The notes under the pieces were generated by a model. That model did no database searches, was not told the origin of the DNA, and saw only the letters and a program-made list of their open reading frames with translations. From the NCBI RefSeq assembly GCF_009650435.1, contig NZ_VVIP01000035.1, forward strand, positions 124,001 to 188,000: 64,000 bases of DNA, in the 5' to 3' direction. A program made the position numbers and the translations under genes. The stretch comes from Foetidibacter luteolus. Lineage in GTDB: Bacteria; Bacteroidota; Bacteroidia; Chitinophagales; Chitinophagaceae. Positions 43,585 through 53,274 of this stretch are shown one piece after another (position 1 is the stretch's first letter; every line of letters begins with the position of its first letter).

Positions 43585-46500
43585 ATGAAGAAACAATGGA
43601 CCCTCCTTTTGCTTGCCAGTCTGTGTATAATGCAGGCTACCGCGCAAACAGATACCCTTTTTTATTACTACCAGGGTAAAAAAATGCCTTTGCAGCAAAC
43701 TTACAGCCTTATAGTTGTAGGCCTGAAAAACCAGGGCCAGCCCAAGGCAACCACAGCAAGGGCATTTGGTGTAACGGCAGACTCAGTTCAACTACTGGCC
43801 GGTGGCAAAGAGGCCTTTGTACATACAGGTGGCCGTGTTTCTAAAACATCTGTGGAAAAAACCATAGCTGGCCTGGATAAAAAAGTGGTGGCTTATGCCA
43901 GGCCTGCACTGGCCGGTCTTTCCGGTAAAAAAGTTACTTACGGAGAAGATTTTATTGTAGCCCTTAAACCCGGCGCCACCATAATGCAATTGCAGGGTTT
44001 GCTGGCCAGGTACAACTGCCTGCTTAAAAGCAAGTATCCTTTCGCCCCGGGCATTTACCTGCTGGCAGCGGGAGAAGCCAATGGGTACGATGCCCTTAAA
44101 ATGGCTAACCTGTTTTATGAATCAGGATTGTTTGAATATGCCGAACCCGATTTCAGGACACACAAACCTTTTTCCGAAGCGCCAAACGATCCCCTTTACC
44201 GGTTTCAGTGGCCGCACAAAAACAATTGTATTGAGCAATGGGAATGTGTAAAGGATGCAGACATGAACATTGACAGTGCCTGGCTGGTTACTACCGGCAG
44301 CAGCGATATTAAGGTTGCCGTTTTGGATACCGGTGTAGATACCGGCCATGCGGATTTAAAGCCCAACCTGCTGCAGGGTTTTGACTGCACCACACTTACA
44401 TCCAACCCCGGCGATGGGCGGCCAAGGGATATAGTGGGGGCCCATGGTACTGCCTGTGCGGGTATTATTGGGGCTATTGCCAATAATGGTATCGGTGTAG
44501 CAGGCATTGCCCCCAATTGTAAGATAATCCCCATTAACATGACGGACGAGAACGCAAACTTTGCCAGCGATTTTTCTATTGCGGCAGGCCTGGATTATGC
44601 CTGGCAAAATGATGCGGCAGTAATCAGCAATTCATGGACGCTGGGTATGCTCTCCGGCGCCGTAAATGGTGCGATAGACCGTGCGGCAAAGCAGGGCCGT
44701 GGCGGCAAAGGAACGGTATTGCTGTTTGCTACCGGCAATAATAACAGCGGCATTGATTACCCCTCCAGCAACCCGCAGGTAATAGCGGTTGGCGGTGTTA
44801 ATATGTGCGAGCAGCGTAAATCTTTTTACAGTTGCGACGGACAATATAACTGGGGCGCCAACTACGGCGCCGGGCTGGATGTGGTTGCCCCCTGCGTATT
44901 AATACCCACTACGGATATTTCCGGCGAAGGGGGGTACAATAAATCCTCCGGCACAGATGGCGACTATTATGAAGTATTTGGCGGTACCTCTTCCGCCTGT
45001 CCCAACGCGGCCGGGGTTATGGCGCTCATTTTATCAGCCAACCCCGCCCTTACCATGGCGCAGGCCAGGGTTGTAATGGAAACAAGTTGCGATAAAATAC
45101 CCAATTATCCATTCGCCATGACGCCCGGTTATTCCGCAGGCCCCTGGAACGAAGAACTGGGCTATGGCCGGATAAATGCTTACAAAGCGGTGCAGGCAGC
45201 ACAAAGCGGGCTTTACTGCACTGTAGAGGCAGAAGCGGCAGGCAGCACCATACTTTGCAAAAACGGCACTGTGGAGTTAAGGGTACTTAACCCCTCAGCA
45301 GCTACCTACCAATGGCGTTTTAACGGCACCCCGAACGACAGCGGCCGCAACAGGCTGGTAGCCAGCAATGCCGGCATATACGATGTTTTGGCAACTTATG
45401 CCAACGGCTGCACGGCCACATCAATACCTTTTACCGTAAGCATACCGCAAGCTGACAGCCTGGTAGCAGATGCCGGCAAGCCGGTAACCATTTGCACAGG
45501 CGGCGAACCGGTACGTTTGGGTGGCATGCCATCTGCCCGTGGCGGCGTAAAGCTGGCAGGCAACAGGCGTGGCTATGGAGTGGATTTACTGAGAAGCGGC
45601 GGCATCCTGAAATTTGATATCGAAAACCCGAGAAGCTATAGCCTGGGCGATGTTACGCCCCCCTCTATTTCAGACCGGGCTTTTTATACCGGCGATTTTA
45701 CGCCGCTGGGCTATTACCTGCTATCCCGTACAGGTAACCTGGTACGCATGGATACCGTTACCGGCCAGCAAACTTTTATAGGCAAGCTTACGCCCAGGCC
45801 GGGCATACCGGCCAACAGCATTTCGTGGACGGGGCTCGCCTGGAATGAGACTGAGCAACAATTGTACGCGGTAACCAGTGGCGGCCCTGCCAACCATTTG
45901 TACAAGGTAGACCTGTTAACGGGCCTTACAACCACCGGCACGGTAGTTAGGGATAATGCTATATCGTGGATAGCGTTTAACAGCAATGGAACACTCTTTG
46001 GATTTTCTGCCAGCAGTACTAAAATTACCAGGCTTGATAAGAACACCGGTTATTTTTACGGCATTTCTTCCGAAGCTGTTTATGGCACGCCTGTTTACTG
46101 GCTGGATGGCGGTTTTGACCCGTTAACTGGCAAACTATACTTAACTACCTATTATTTTTCCAATCAAACGCTGGGAGAAGACCTGCGGGTTATGGACACT
46201 TTAACGGGTAAAATAACGGTTAAAGGAGTGGTCGGTTACCTGTCTCAGGTAGGCGGCACTGCTATAAGTGGCGGCAATTACGATTATACCTGGTCGCCGG
46301 CATCTTTTTTATCCAGCAGTAAAGATGCCAACCCCCTGGCCAAACCCCTGCAGCCAACTACTTATACCCTTACTGTAAAAGACCATTGCGGCAATGTGGC
46401 GGTAAGCAGCGTAACCGTTACACCCAATGCCGGCAAACCTGCCATTAAAATAAGCGGGCCGAAAGACTCTATTTGCGTGGGCGAAACTGTAAGGTTATCC

Positions 46501-48681
46501 GCAACGCAAAACGATAATTACTATTACCAGTGGATGGTGAATGGCAAAATAATACCCGGCGCCAAAGACAGTTTTTATGTTGCTGCAAGAATGGGCAGGT
46601 ACCAGGTAAAAGTTACGGCAGGCAGAGGTGGGTGCGAAAATACTTCCACTGTGTTTAACGTGCGTGACTGTTCCATAAGGCTTAACAACAATAACAACGA
46701 TACCACCTGCTACAGCTATTTTTATGCTTCAGGTGGTTATGCGGATACGTCCTTCAGGCAAAATGAGCGCTGGGTAAAAACCATTTATCCCGCAGAACCA
46801 GGCAACAAGCTTAAGATTAACTTCAGCGATTTCCAGATAAGGGCTTACTATGGCTCTGGGTTTGACACAAATGACACACTATTTGTTTATGGCGGGGCAG
46901 GCATCAACGCCGTGCCAATAGGGGTATTTTCCGCAGCCTATGGCCCTATCCTGAATTATGATTATTACTCCGTTGACGGCCCGCTTACCTTTAAATTCCG
47001 TTCCGGGCCGCACCCGGATAATGTGGGCTCCTGGGATGCTTTTATAAGCTGCTTTAAACCACGGGTTTTCCGCTCAAGGATTACCGGGAAATTTAACCGG
47101 CCTAACACCTGGGAGGTAAAAGGCGATGACGGCAGGTTTACCAGGGCGCAAACCATACCGCAATATTTTGAAGACAGCATTATTATACAAACCGGGCATA
47201 CCGTTACCCTTGACACCCCGGCGCTAAAGCTTGACCAGCTATGGGTGCAAAGCGGCGCCAAACTGGTAGTTACCACTTACTTTACCTTAATTAACGGTGC
47301 AGGATATGACCTTGTAGCCGATGGTGATATAGAAATGACTTCTTACGGCAGTATAACCGGGGCAGGAACCCTGCTATTGCGTGGCGGGCTTACATGCGGC
47401 TATAATACTATACAAACGCCCCTTTATGTAAACGGTACAGTGCCGCAAACCATAAACTGCCAGGGAAAGTGCATGTTTGATTCGGTGTATTTTCAAAACG
47501 GTAACGGGGTAACTGTAAATGGCTCTGCCGTCACAAATTTCCTGGTTATGGATGCACCGGGCACAGTACAAGTTGACTCCGCATTTTTTGTAAACTGGTA
47601 CCTGTATTTAAAGAATGGTATTATACAGGTTAAAGGCAACCACGAAATAAGGTGCTGGAGAGATATTACGTTAGAGGGTGGTAATAACAAAAGCTTTATT
47701 GATGGTTACCTGCAATACGAATTGAGGGAAACGCCAGGAACGTATAATCCACGGTTCCCTTCAGGATATGGTACCAGCACTTTTAAACCCGTAACCCTGC
47801 ATATACAGCGCCGCCGTTATGTGTACGACCAGCTTTTTAAAGCCCGTTATATCGGGCAGGCGCCGCCACCGTATAATTTGCCCGCCGGCATAAGTAAAAT
47901 TATCAATACCGGTTACTGGCATATTCAACCTTCAAAAACAGATACCGTATCAACAGCCGCTATTACATTGGCTTATACCGCAGAAGATGAAGTAATGCAT
48001 GACACGACAAACCTGCGCATTGTTAAGCATGATGGCAATGGCAACTGGGTGGATATTGGAGGGCTGCCCTCCAATGTAGATACGGGCACTATTACTTCCA
48101 CCATCGCATTCTCTACATGGGGAGAGTTTGCGCTGGCCTGGGCCAGTGGTACCCTGCCTGTAAAGTGGCTTTCATTTACAGCCTCGCTGAAAGGTAAGGA
48201 AGTTGAACTGGTATGGATTGTTGCCAACGAAGTAAACTGCGACTACTACGGGATTGAGCATAGCACAGATGGCATTACGTTTAGTGAGTTGGCAACACTA
48301 CCTGCGCAAAGCGGTTTGGCATTAAACAAAACTTACCGCTGGCCGCATGTTAACCCCGCAAACGGTAACCACTACTACCGCATAAAACAGGTGGATAAAG
48401 ATGGCCGTTTCTCCCACAGCAAAACAGAGCAGGTGGGCATAAGCAACGGTGCATGGTACAGTGTTACCCCTAATCCTGCCGGCAACCATGTATTGATAAC
48501 CGCCGGTGAACTCATCAGGGAAATATATTGTTACGACCTGCAGGGCAGGCTGGTAAAAACAGCAAGGCCCAAAGCATTGCAGCACCGCCTTGCTTTAAGC
48601 GGGTTACCGGCTGCTGTTTATAACCTGAAGATTGTAACAGAGGGGGGCGTTTATCACAAAAAACTGGTGAAGGCGTTGTAA
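43585..48681 (+). CDS. Giant T9SS-exported S8 subtilase, paralogue 2
   Basis: A 1,698-residue protein, colinear with the gene before it over the whole length. Signal 'MKKQWTLLLLASLCIMQATA', prodomain, subtilase domain with Asp248 ('AVLDTGVDTGHADL'), His287 ('GAHGTACAGIIGAI'), Ser469 ('GGTSSACPNAAGVMAL') and the oxyanion Asn in 'FATGNNNSG'. It repeats the Ig-like, propeller-like ('DPLTGKLYLTTYYF'), Ig-like ('SICVGETVRLSATQNDNYYY'), CUB-like, G8-like ('KFNRPNTWEV', 'IIIQTGHTVTL') and T9SS sorting domain ('VTPNPAGNHVLITAGEL') order. The 624-bp gap with repeats suggests separate transcription. Confidence 0.93.
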   Translation: MKKQWTLLLLASLCIMQATAQTDTLFYYYQGKKMPLQQTYSLIVVGLKNQGQPKATTARAFGVTADSVQLLAGGKEAFVHTGGRVSKTSVEKTIAGLDKKVVAYARPALAGLSGKKVTYGEDFIVALKPGATIMQLQGLLARYNCLLKSKYPFAPGIYLLAAGEANGYDALKMANLFYESGLFEYAEPDFRTHKPFSEAPNDPLYRFQWPHKNNCIEQWECVKDADMNIDSAWLVTTGSSDIKVAVLDTGVDTGHADLKPNLLQGFDCTTLTSNPGDGRPRDIVGAHGTACAGIIGAIANNGIGVAGIAPNCKIIPINMTDENANFASDFSIAAGLDYAWQNDAAVISNSWTLGMLSGAVNGAIDRAAKQGRGGKGTVLLFATGNNNSGIDYPSSNPQVIAVGGVNMCEQRKSFYSCDGQYNWGANYGAGLDVVAPCVLIPTTDISGEGGYNKSSGTDGDYYEVFGGTSSACPNAAGVMALILSANPALTMAQARVVMETSCDKIPNYPFAMTPGYSAGPWNEELGYGRINAYKAVQAAQSGLYCTVEAEAAGSTILCKNGTVELRVLNPSAATYQWRFNGTPNDSGRNRLVASNAGIYDVLATYANGCTATSIPFTVSIPQADSLVADAGKPVTICTGGEPVRLGGMPSARGGVKLAGNRRGYGVDLLRSGGILKFDIENPRSYSLGDVTPPSISDRAFYTGDFTPLGYYLLSRTGNLVRMDTVTGQQTFIGKLTPRPGIPANSISWTGLAWNETEQQLYAVTSGGPANHLYKVDLLTGLTTTGTVVRDNAISWIAFNSNGTLFGFSASSTKITRLDKNTGYFYGISSEAVYGTPVYWLDGGFDPLTGKLYLTTYYFSNQTLGEDLRVMDTLTGKITVKGVVGYLSQVGGTAISGGNYDYTWSPASFLSSSKDANPLAKPLQPTTYTLTVKDHCGNVAVSSVTVTPNAGKPAIKISGPKDSICVGETVRLSATQNDNYYYQWMVNGKIIPGAKDSFYVAARMGRYQVKVTAGRGGCENTSTVFNVRDCSIRLNNNNNDTTCYSYFYASGGYADTSFRQNERWVKTIYPAEPGNKLKINFSDFQIRAYYGSGFDTNDTLFVYGGAGINAVPIGVFSAAYGPILNYDYYSVDGPLTFKFRSGPHPDNVGSWDAFISCFKPRVFRSRITGKFNRPNTWEVKGDDGRFTRAQTIPQYFEDSIIIQTGHTVTLDTPALKLDQLWVQSGAKLVVTTYFTLINGAGYDLVADGDIEMTSYGSITGAGTLLLRGGLTCGYNTIQTPLYVNGTVPQTINCQGKCMFDSVYFQNGNGVTVNGSAVTNFLVMDAPGTVQVDSAFFVNWYLYLKNGIIQVKGNHEIRCWRDITLEGGNNKSFIDGYLQYELRETPGTYNPRFPSGYGTSTFKPVTLHIQRRRYVYDQLFKARYIGQAPPPYNLPAGISKIINTGYWHIQPSKTDTVSTAAITLAYTAEDEVMHDTTNLRIVKHDGNGNWVDIGGLPSNVDTGTITSTIAFSTWGEFALAWASGTLPVKWLSFTASLKGKEVELVWIVANEVNCDYYGIEHSTDGITFSELATLPAQSGLALNKTYRWPHVNPANGNHYYRIKQVDKDGRFSHSKTEQVGISNGAWYSVTPNPAGNHVLITAGELIREIYCYDLQGRLVKTARPKALQHRLALSGLPAAVYNLKIVTEGGVYHKKLVKAL

Positions 48682-48711
48682 CGCCTAAGCTGCAAACTAT
48701 AAGATTTTATG

Positions 48712-49045
48712 ATACCGGCGACATAGCCTTGTAGCATCATCGTTGCGTCGCAATCCTTTCATCGTTCTGTTCATTGGGCGGCTTTTCAGACCCGGGTAGG
48801 GAATTTTGAACAAGGAACAAGGAATAATGAACGAAGAAAAAGGGGGAATGAAAGCAGGGCTTACCTGCGGTACACGTTACTAACGCTTACTTGCGAAGCA
48901 GGCAAAAGCCGCCAACATTAAACCTTGAACAAAGGAACATTGAACAGTTGCCGCCTGTTGCACCTTGCCGCGCAGCGAACAGAAAGTACAAGAGTGCGAC
49001 GCAAGTAAAGCCTCATAGTAGTTCCTGTAGCCGGGCCCATAAAAA
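48712..49045 (-). repeat. Reversed R6, R4 and R5 mosaic
   Basis: 48715-48796 is R6 in reverse ('GTTGCGTCGCAATCC', 'GGGCGGCTTTTCAGACCCGG'), 48911-48947 R4 ('CCTTGAACAAAGGAACATTG'), and 48955-49045 R5 in reverse ('GAGTGCGACGCAAGTAAAGC', ending 'GGGCCCATAAAAAATGCC'). It lies between the paralogue-2 stop and the thioesterase terminator. Confidence 0.75.
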
Positions 49046-49080
49046 ATGCCTGCAAAACAACGTGTAACATAACAGGCATT
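49041..49080 (-). terminator. Terminator of the thioesterase gene
   Basis: Stem AATGCCTG/CAGGCATT with a 20-base loop, followed on the minus strand by TTTTTT, 11 bp after the stop at 49092. The R5 end forms part of it. Confidence 0.65.
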
Positions 49081-49091
49081 GTTGCTGTTGG

Positions 49092-49526
49092 TTAGGCCCA
49101 TTGAAAATCCGGGGCTTTGGGTATAGCTTCGAAACCCTGCATTACCAGTGCCGGCGGTGTGGCTAACTTGCGGGCTGTTGTGTGTATCCATGCGCCGTCA
49201 ATTGTAATGATGGCGCTTAAAGTATCACCGTTTTTCCATACCTCATGCTGCATGGTCCAGCGGCTCATGTCCGGCCGGCTTTTCAGCAGTTGCAGGTTAA
49301 CATCAATACGGTCGGTAAACTGTATCTCCCTTTTAAAAATGCATTCTTCCCTAAAAAGTATAGGCCCGATAGAATGCTGCAACAAAACATGCGGCGTAAG
49401 GCCGTGCTCGTTTAAAAAAGAGATACGCACAAAAGCGCCCCAATCGTAATAAACCGAATGGCGTAAATGAAAATTGGGGTCCAGGTCGCTCCATCTTATA
49501 TCAACTTGTTTGCTGTAGGTTTCCAT
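49092..49526 (-). CDS. Acyl-CoA thioesterase, hot-dog fold (4HBT family)
   Basis: A 144-residue single hot-dog domain: 'VDIRWSDLDPNFHLRHSVYYDWG' carries the family's 'DxDxxxHxxxxxYxxW' catalytic region (Asp15-Asp17), and 'FKREIQFTDRIDVNLQL' the central helix-strand. These enzymes hydrolyse acyl-CoA thioesters; the chain length is not readable. Divergent from the TspO gene 62 bp away. Confidence 0.9.
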   Translation of the reverse strand: METYSKQVDIRWSDLDPNFHLRHSVYYDWGAFVRISFLNEHGLTPHVLLQHSIGPILFREECIFKREIQFTDRIDVNLQLLKSRPDMSRWTMQHEVWKNGDTLSAIITIDGAWIHTTARKLATPPALVMQGFEAIPKAPDFQWA

Positions 49527-49588
49527 GCCATGAAATTACAAAATGGTATTTGGCGTACAACTTGCTTATTATTGGCAAATATGTTTAC

Positions 49589-50044
49589 ATGAAGCTTGTA
49601 CTTTCTCTGTTGATTACACTGTCTGTAGGTTTTGTGGCAGGTATCGCTACGGCCGCCAATGTGGATGAATGGTATGCAGGCTTAAACAAACCTGCATTTA
49701 ACCCGCCCAATTCATTATTCATGCCCGTGTGGACGGTGCTTTACGTACTGATGGGTATATCGCTTTACCTGGTATGGAAAAAACCACCCACACCCGCCAG
49801 GAACAACGCGTTAATTATTTTCTTTGTGCAACTGGCGCTTAATTTTTCTTGGAGTTTTATTTTCTTTTCGCTGCACCAGCCGGGCTGGGCACTGGTGGAT
49901 ATTGTTGCTTTACTGCTTGGCATTGCCGTTACTATAAATGTTTTCAGGCACCTGTCTAAAACGGCCGCATGGTTACTGGTTCCTTATTTTTTATGGGTAG
50001 CTTTTGCTACTGTACTTAACACGGCCATTTACCAGCTTAACTAA
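49589..50044 (+). CDS. TspO/MBR family protein
   Basis: A 151-residue membrane protein with five transmembrane helices and the signatures 'LNKPAFNPPNSLFMPVWTVLYVLMGISLYLVW' and 'QLALNFSWSFIFF'. Homologues bind tetrapyrroles and cholesterol-like ligands (tryptophan-rich sensory protein). ATG 49589 is chosen because the first helix begins there. Its last 8 bp overlap the convergent methyltransferase gene. Confidence 0.93.
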   Translation: MKLVLSLLITLSVGFVAGIATAANVDEWYAGLNKPAFNPPNSLFMPVWTVLYVLMGISLYLVWKKPPTPARNNALIIFFVQLALNFSWSFIFFSLHQPGWALVDIVALLLGIAVTINVFRHLSKTAAWLLVPYFLWVAFATVLNTAIYQLN

Positions 50045-50777
50045 GTTTACCAATTCGCAGGAATAACGGAAACTCAACCGGCAGCACGGCATTGTGCGGC
50101 CAGGCACGGTGAATGGCTATCATGAAATCTTTATCAAGCGGCGACTGATTATTAGCCTTACTGTAATGCTGCACAGAAGACCATGTATTAATGTATCCCA
50201 GCAGGTGCTCCAGGTTCCAGTTGTATTGAATGGACAACTTAGGGCAAGGCAATTGTGTAAAAGGGAAAGGGATGGTTTTGTACTCTTCATCAACATACTT
50301 TCTCTCCTTATCCCAATAAGGGCCTACCTTGTTTTTATAGAAATCGTCTATCATTGCGTTTACTGCTTCATTAACCCTTATAAGCCCGTAGCCGATTACA
50401 GCTATGATGCCATCGGGCTTTAATACACGTTTAGCTTCGTTATAAAAATCATTGAACCGGAACCAGTGAATGCCCTGGGCCACGGTAACCAGGTCGAAAA
50501 AGTTATCGGGGAAAAGATGATCTTCTGCAGCGGCTTTCTGGTATACGATGTTTTCTTTTTGCATGGCCTGCGTTAGCTGCTTATCGCTGATATCTGTAGC
50601 CTGCACTTCCTTAAACTTTTGTGCCAGCACCGCGGCTACCTGCCCGTTGCCTGTAGCACAGTCCCAGGCCCGGTCAAAATTCTTTAAATGCTGGTATAAT
50701 TGCTGGTACATCATAGCCGGGTATTGCGGCCGGAAGATGGCGTATTGTTCCGCCTGCGCAGAGAACAGATCTTTCAT
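50037..50777 (-). CDS. Class I SAM-dependent methyltransferase
   Basis: A 246-residue protein: N-terminal 'AEQYAIFRPQYPAMMYQQL', motif I 'AWDCATGNGQVAA', motif post-I 'VQATDISDKQL' and 'FDLVTVAQGIHWF', typical of Methyltransf_11/UbiE-like enzymes. Resembles the TMT1-like/trans-aconitate methyltransferase branch, but the substrate is unknown. ATG at 50777; the next in-frame ATG is at 50786. Overlaps the TspO stop convergently. Confidence 0.88.
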   Translation of the reverse strand: MKDLFSAQAEQYAIFRPQYPAMMYQQLYQHLKNFDRAWDCATGNGQVAAVLAQKFKEVQATDISDKQLTQAMQKENIVYQKAAAEDHLFPDNFFDLVTVAQGIHWFRFNDFYNEAKRVLKPDGIIAVIGYGLIRVNEAVNAMIDDFYKNKVGPYWDKERKYVDEEYKTIPFPFTQLPCPKLSIQYNWNLEHLLGYINTWSSVQHYSKANNQSPLDKDFMIAIHRAWPHNAVLPVEFPLFLRIGKLS

Positions 50778-50847
50778 GGTAAGCATTTTGAGCTTAGCAA
50801 GTTAGTTTTATTTACTGTAAGTTGGCCGGTTAGTTTAATTTCAGCCG

Positions 50848-51663
50848 ATGAAAAACACTTTTGCCATAGTGGCGCTTTTACTGCTTGCAACGGCCGCAAC
50901 AGCGCAGAAGAAAAAACTGGTATGGAGCGAGGAGTTTAACTACACGGGATTGCCGGACAGCAACAAATGGGGATATGAGCATGGCTTTATACGCAATAAG
51001 GAAAAACAATATTATACCATTGCCAGAAAAGAAAATGCGTTTGTGCATGACGGGGTGCTGGAGATAAAGGCAATAAAAGAAGCTTATGCCAACGCGTTTT
51101 ACCAGCCTGGCTCCGGCGATTGGAAAACGGCAGATTCAACAGCGCAGTACACATCCGCATGTATTGTATCGGAGGGTAAGGCCTGGTGGAAATATGGAAG
51201 GATTGAGGTAAGGGCAAAACTGCCAAGGGGTTTAGGCGTATGGCCGGCCATCTGGATGATGGGCATTAACCGGCCGCAGTACGGTTGGCCAATATGCGGC
51301 GAAATTGATATTATGGAGTTTGTAGGCAATGATTCATCCCATGTGTATGGCACCATCCACTATGCCAAAGAGGATGGTATTAACCATTCTTCCAGCGGTG
51401 GAAAAATACAAGTAAAAAAGCCTTACGACGATTTTCATACCTATGCGCTTGAATGGAACAGAAATGACATAAGGATATTCTTTGACGATATCCTGTATCA
51501 CACTTTTAAAACAGGCAATGCAGGCGTTAAAAGCGGCAACCCTTTTAAAAGGCCATTTTACCTGATGTTAAACCTTGCCCTGGGTGGCACATGGGCAGGC
51601 ACGATTGATGACAGCAATTTGCCACAAAGTTTTTTGGTGGATTATGTACGGGTTTATAAATAG
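50848..51663 (+). CDS. Secreted glycoside hydrolase family 16
   Basis: A 271-residue protein with signal 'MKNTFAIVALLLLATAATA' and a GH16 beta-jelly-roll. Catalytic motif 'GEIDIMEFVG' supplies the nucleophile Glu152, Asp154 and acid/base Glu157. 'YGRIEVRAKLPRGLGVWPAIWMMG' and 'FHTYALEWNRNDIRIFFDD' match laminarinase-type members, which cut beta-1,3-glucans; the substrate is inferred. No accessory domain. Ends 2 bp before the convergent helix-hairpin-helix gene. Confidence 0.92.
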   Translation: MKNTFAIVALLLLATAATAQKKKLVWSEEFNYTGLPDSNKWGYEHGFIRNKEKQYYTIARKENAFVHDGVLEIKAIKEAYANAFYQPGSGDWKTADSTAQYTSACIVSEGKAWWKYGRIEVRAKLPRGLGVWPAIWMMGINRPQYGWPICGEIDIMEFVGNDSSHVYGTIHYAKEDGINHSSSGGKIQVKKPYDDFHTYALEWNRNDIRIFFDDILYHTFKTGNAGVKSGNPFKRPFYLMLNLALGGTWAGTIDDSNLPQSFLVDYVRVYK

Positions 51664-51664
51664 G

Positions 51665-52402
51665 TTATTCCAGCACGAGGTAAGGTTTTATTTTCTGGAA
51701 AACAGAATCTGCCAGGCCATAGGTTTTGCCAACCTGGTCAACACTGGTAAAGCCCCCTATTTTAGTCCTGAATTTTACAATGCGGTTACCCAGCACATCG
51801 CCAATACCCGGCAGTTCCTTCCACTCTTCTGCAGTTGCTGAGTTAATGCGGACAGGCTTAATGACAATAGTGGAAGCCTTACTAACTTTTTGTACGGTAT
51901 CCGCTTTCGCAGTAGCGGCAACTGGTAGCTCTTCTGCTTTTTTTGATGGGGTCTCCTCCAATCTTACGTAAGGAACCAGCTTATCCGCCAGATCTGCCGG
52001 CAAGCCATAAATTTTACGCAGGTCTTCCGGTTTGCGGAAGCGGCCTCCTTTAGAGCGGTAATTGAGAATTGTCCGTATGTTTTTTTCCTTCAGGCCTAAT
52101 TTTTTCCAGCCTGCTTCATCCAATGTATTGGGATTAAAATAAAACAGTTCTGTGGGTGGTTTTTCCGTTTGTTCCGGCTGAAAAGCAACGGCAGTAACAT
52201 GCTCTTCAGCTAAAGTGTCGGCAGCGGCTGTTGTAATATTCGGCAGCTTGCTTTCTGTAAGCGCTTCAACGGTAATTTCCGGGGTTTTGGCGGGAAATAA
52301 AAAGGGCAGCACTATAAACAAACCTACTGCCAGCAATAAAACAATAACGGCGATTTTTTCTTTTTTGCTAAAAGCAAAATAATCTTTCCAGCTATCTTTC
52401 AT
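51665..52402 (-). CDS. Membrane-anchored helix-hairpin-helix protein (ComEA-like)
   Basis: A 245-residue protein: cytoplasmic 'MKDSWKDYFAFSKKEK', one membrane helix 'AVIVLLLAVGLFIVLPFLF', a low-complexity linker, and two helix-hairpin-helix regions ('FNPNTLDEAGWKKLGLKEKNIRTILNYRSKGGRF' and 'INSATAEEWKELPGIGDVLGNRIVKFRTKIGGF'). DNA-binding ComEA-like proteins take up DNA in competence; here the role is inferred. ATG 52402 is chosen because it starts the typical N-terminus. Adjacent to the MBL hydrolase upstream (24-bp gap). Confidence 0.85.
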   Translation of the reverse strand: MKDSWKDYFAFSKKEKIAVIVLLLAVGLFIVLPFLFPAKTPEITVEALTESKLPNITTAAADTLAEEHVTAVAFQPEQTEKPPTELFYFNPNTLDEAGWKKLGLKEKNIRTILNYRSKGGRFRKPEDLRKIYGLPADLADKLVPYVRLEETPSKKAEELPVAATAKADTVQKVSKASTIVIKPVRINSATAEEWKELPGIGDVLGNRIVKFRTKIGGFTSVDQVGKTYGLADSVFQKIKPYLVLE

Positions 52403-52426
52403 GGTACGGATTTTATCAAACAAACT

Positions 52427-53203
52427 TTAAACAGTTAACTGCAAACCATCATGCGCCAGCCGTATATAAGGCGGTAATTCCTGGTTCACGTTATCGTGCC
52501 TGCCCAACTGGTGGCTTATATGCGTAAAATAAGCTTCGGGAATTTCTAACTCTTCCACCAGCGCCACCGCTTCGCTTAAAGTAAAATGAGAAATATGCGG
52601 CGCCCTGCGCAAGGCATTCAGCACAATTATTTTAGAATCTTTTATTTTTTCCTTATCCGCCGGGTCAATCCTGTTGGCATCTGTAATGTAGGTAAAATCT
52701 TTTATCCTGAAACCGTACACCGGCATTTTATGGTGCCATACCCTTATCGGGATTACAGTAATATCCCCAATATCAAATGGCGATTCGTCTATGGTAACCA
52801 GGTTCAATTCAGGAACGCCGGGATAACGTTTATCCGCAAATGCGTAAGCAAATTCTCTTTTTAAAGCTTCTTCTGTTAAAGAGTTCGCATACACATCCAT
52901 TGCCCGTTGCTGGAAAAAGTTATAGGCCCTAACATCGTCAAGACCAGCGATATGGTCTTTATGCGGGTGGGTAAACAGCACCGCATCCAGCCGGGTATTG
53001 TTAATGCGCAACATTTGCTGGCGAAAATCCGGCGTGGTATCAATAACAAAACTGGTAGCCGCAGATTCCACCAAAATGCTGGAGCGTAACCTTTTATCTT
53101 TAGGGTTTACCGATGTGCATACCTCGCAGCTACATGCAATCATGGGTACGCCGCTGCTGGTGCCCGTGCCAAGAAAAGTTATGGATAAAGAAGATGCTTG
53201 CAC
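52427..53203 (-). CDS. MBL-fold metallo-hydrolase (PhnP/cyclic phosphodiesterase-like)
   Basis: A 258-residue beta-lactamase-fold protein with 'FLGTGTSSGVPMIACSCEVCTS', the metal-binding 'FTHPHKDHIAGLDDVR' (HxHxDH) and 'YITDANRI' and a later 'THISHQLG'. The Cys-rich N-terminal motif 'CSCEVC' is typical of the PhnP/RomA-like branch, which cleaves cyclic phosphates. The frame starts with GTG (53203): there is no ATG between it and the in-frame TGA upstream. Probably cotranscribed with the ComEA-like gene. Confidence 0.9.
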   Translation of the reverse strand: MQASSLSITFLGTGTSSGVPMIACSCEVCTSVNPKDKRLRSSILVESAATSFVIDTTPDFRQQMLRINNTRLDAVLFTHPHKDHIAGLDDVRAYNFFQQRAMDVYANSLTEEALKREFAYAFADKRYPGVPELNLVTIDESPFDIGDITVIPIRVWHHKMPVYGFRIKDFTYITDANRIDPADKEKIKDSKIIVLNALRRAPHISHFTLSEAVALVEELEIPEAYFTHISHQLGRHDNVNQELPPYIRLAHDGLQLTV

Positions 53204-53274
53204 TTTTCAAAAATAAAGCCTGCCATGCAAAAGAAAAAACGCCGCCTGCGGCAGCGCTCAAAAGAAGTAACCGG

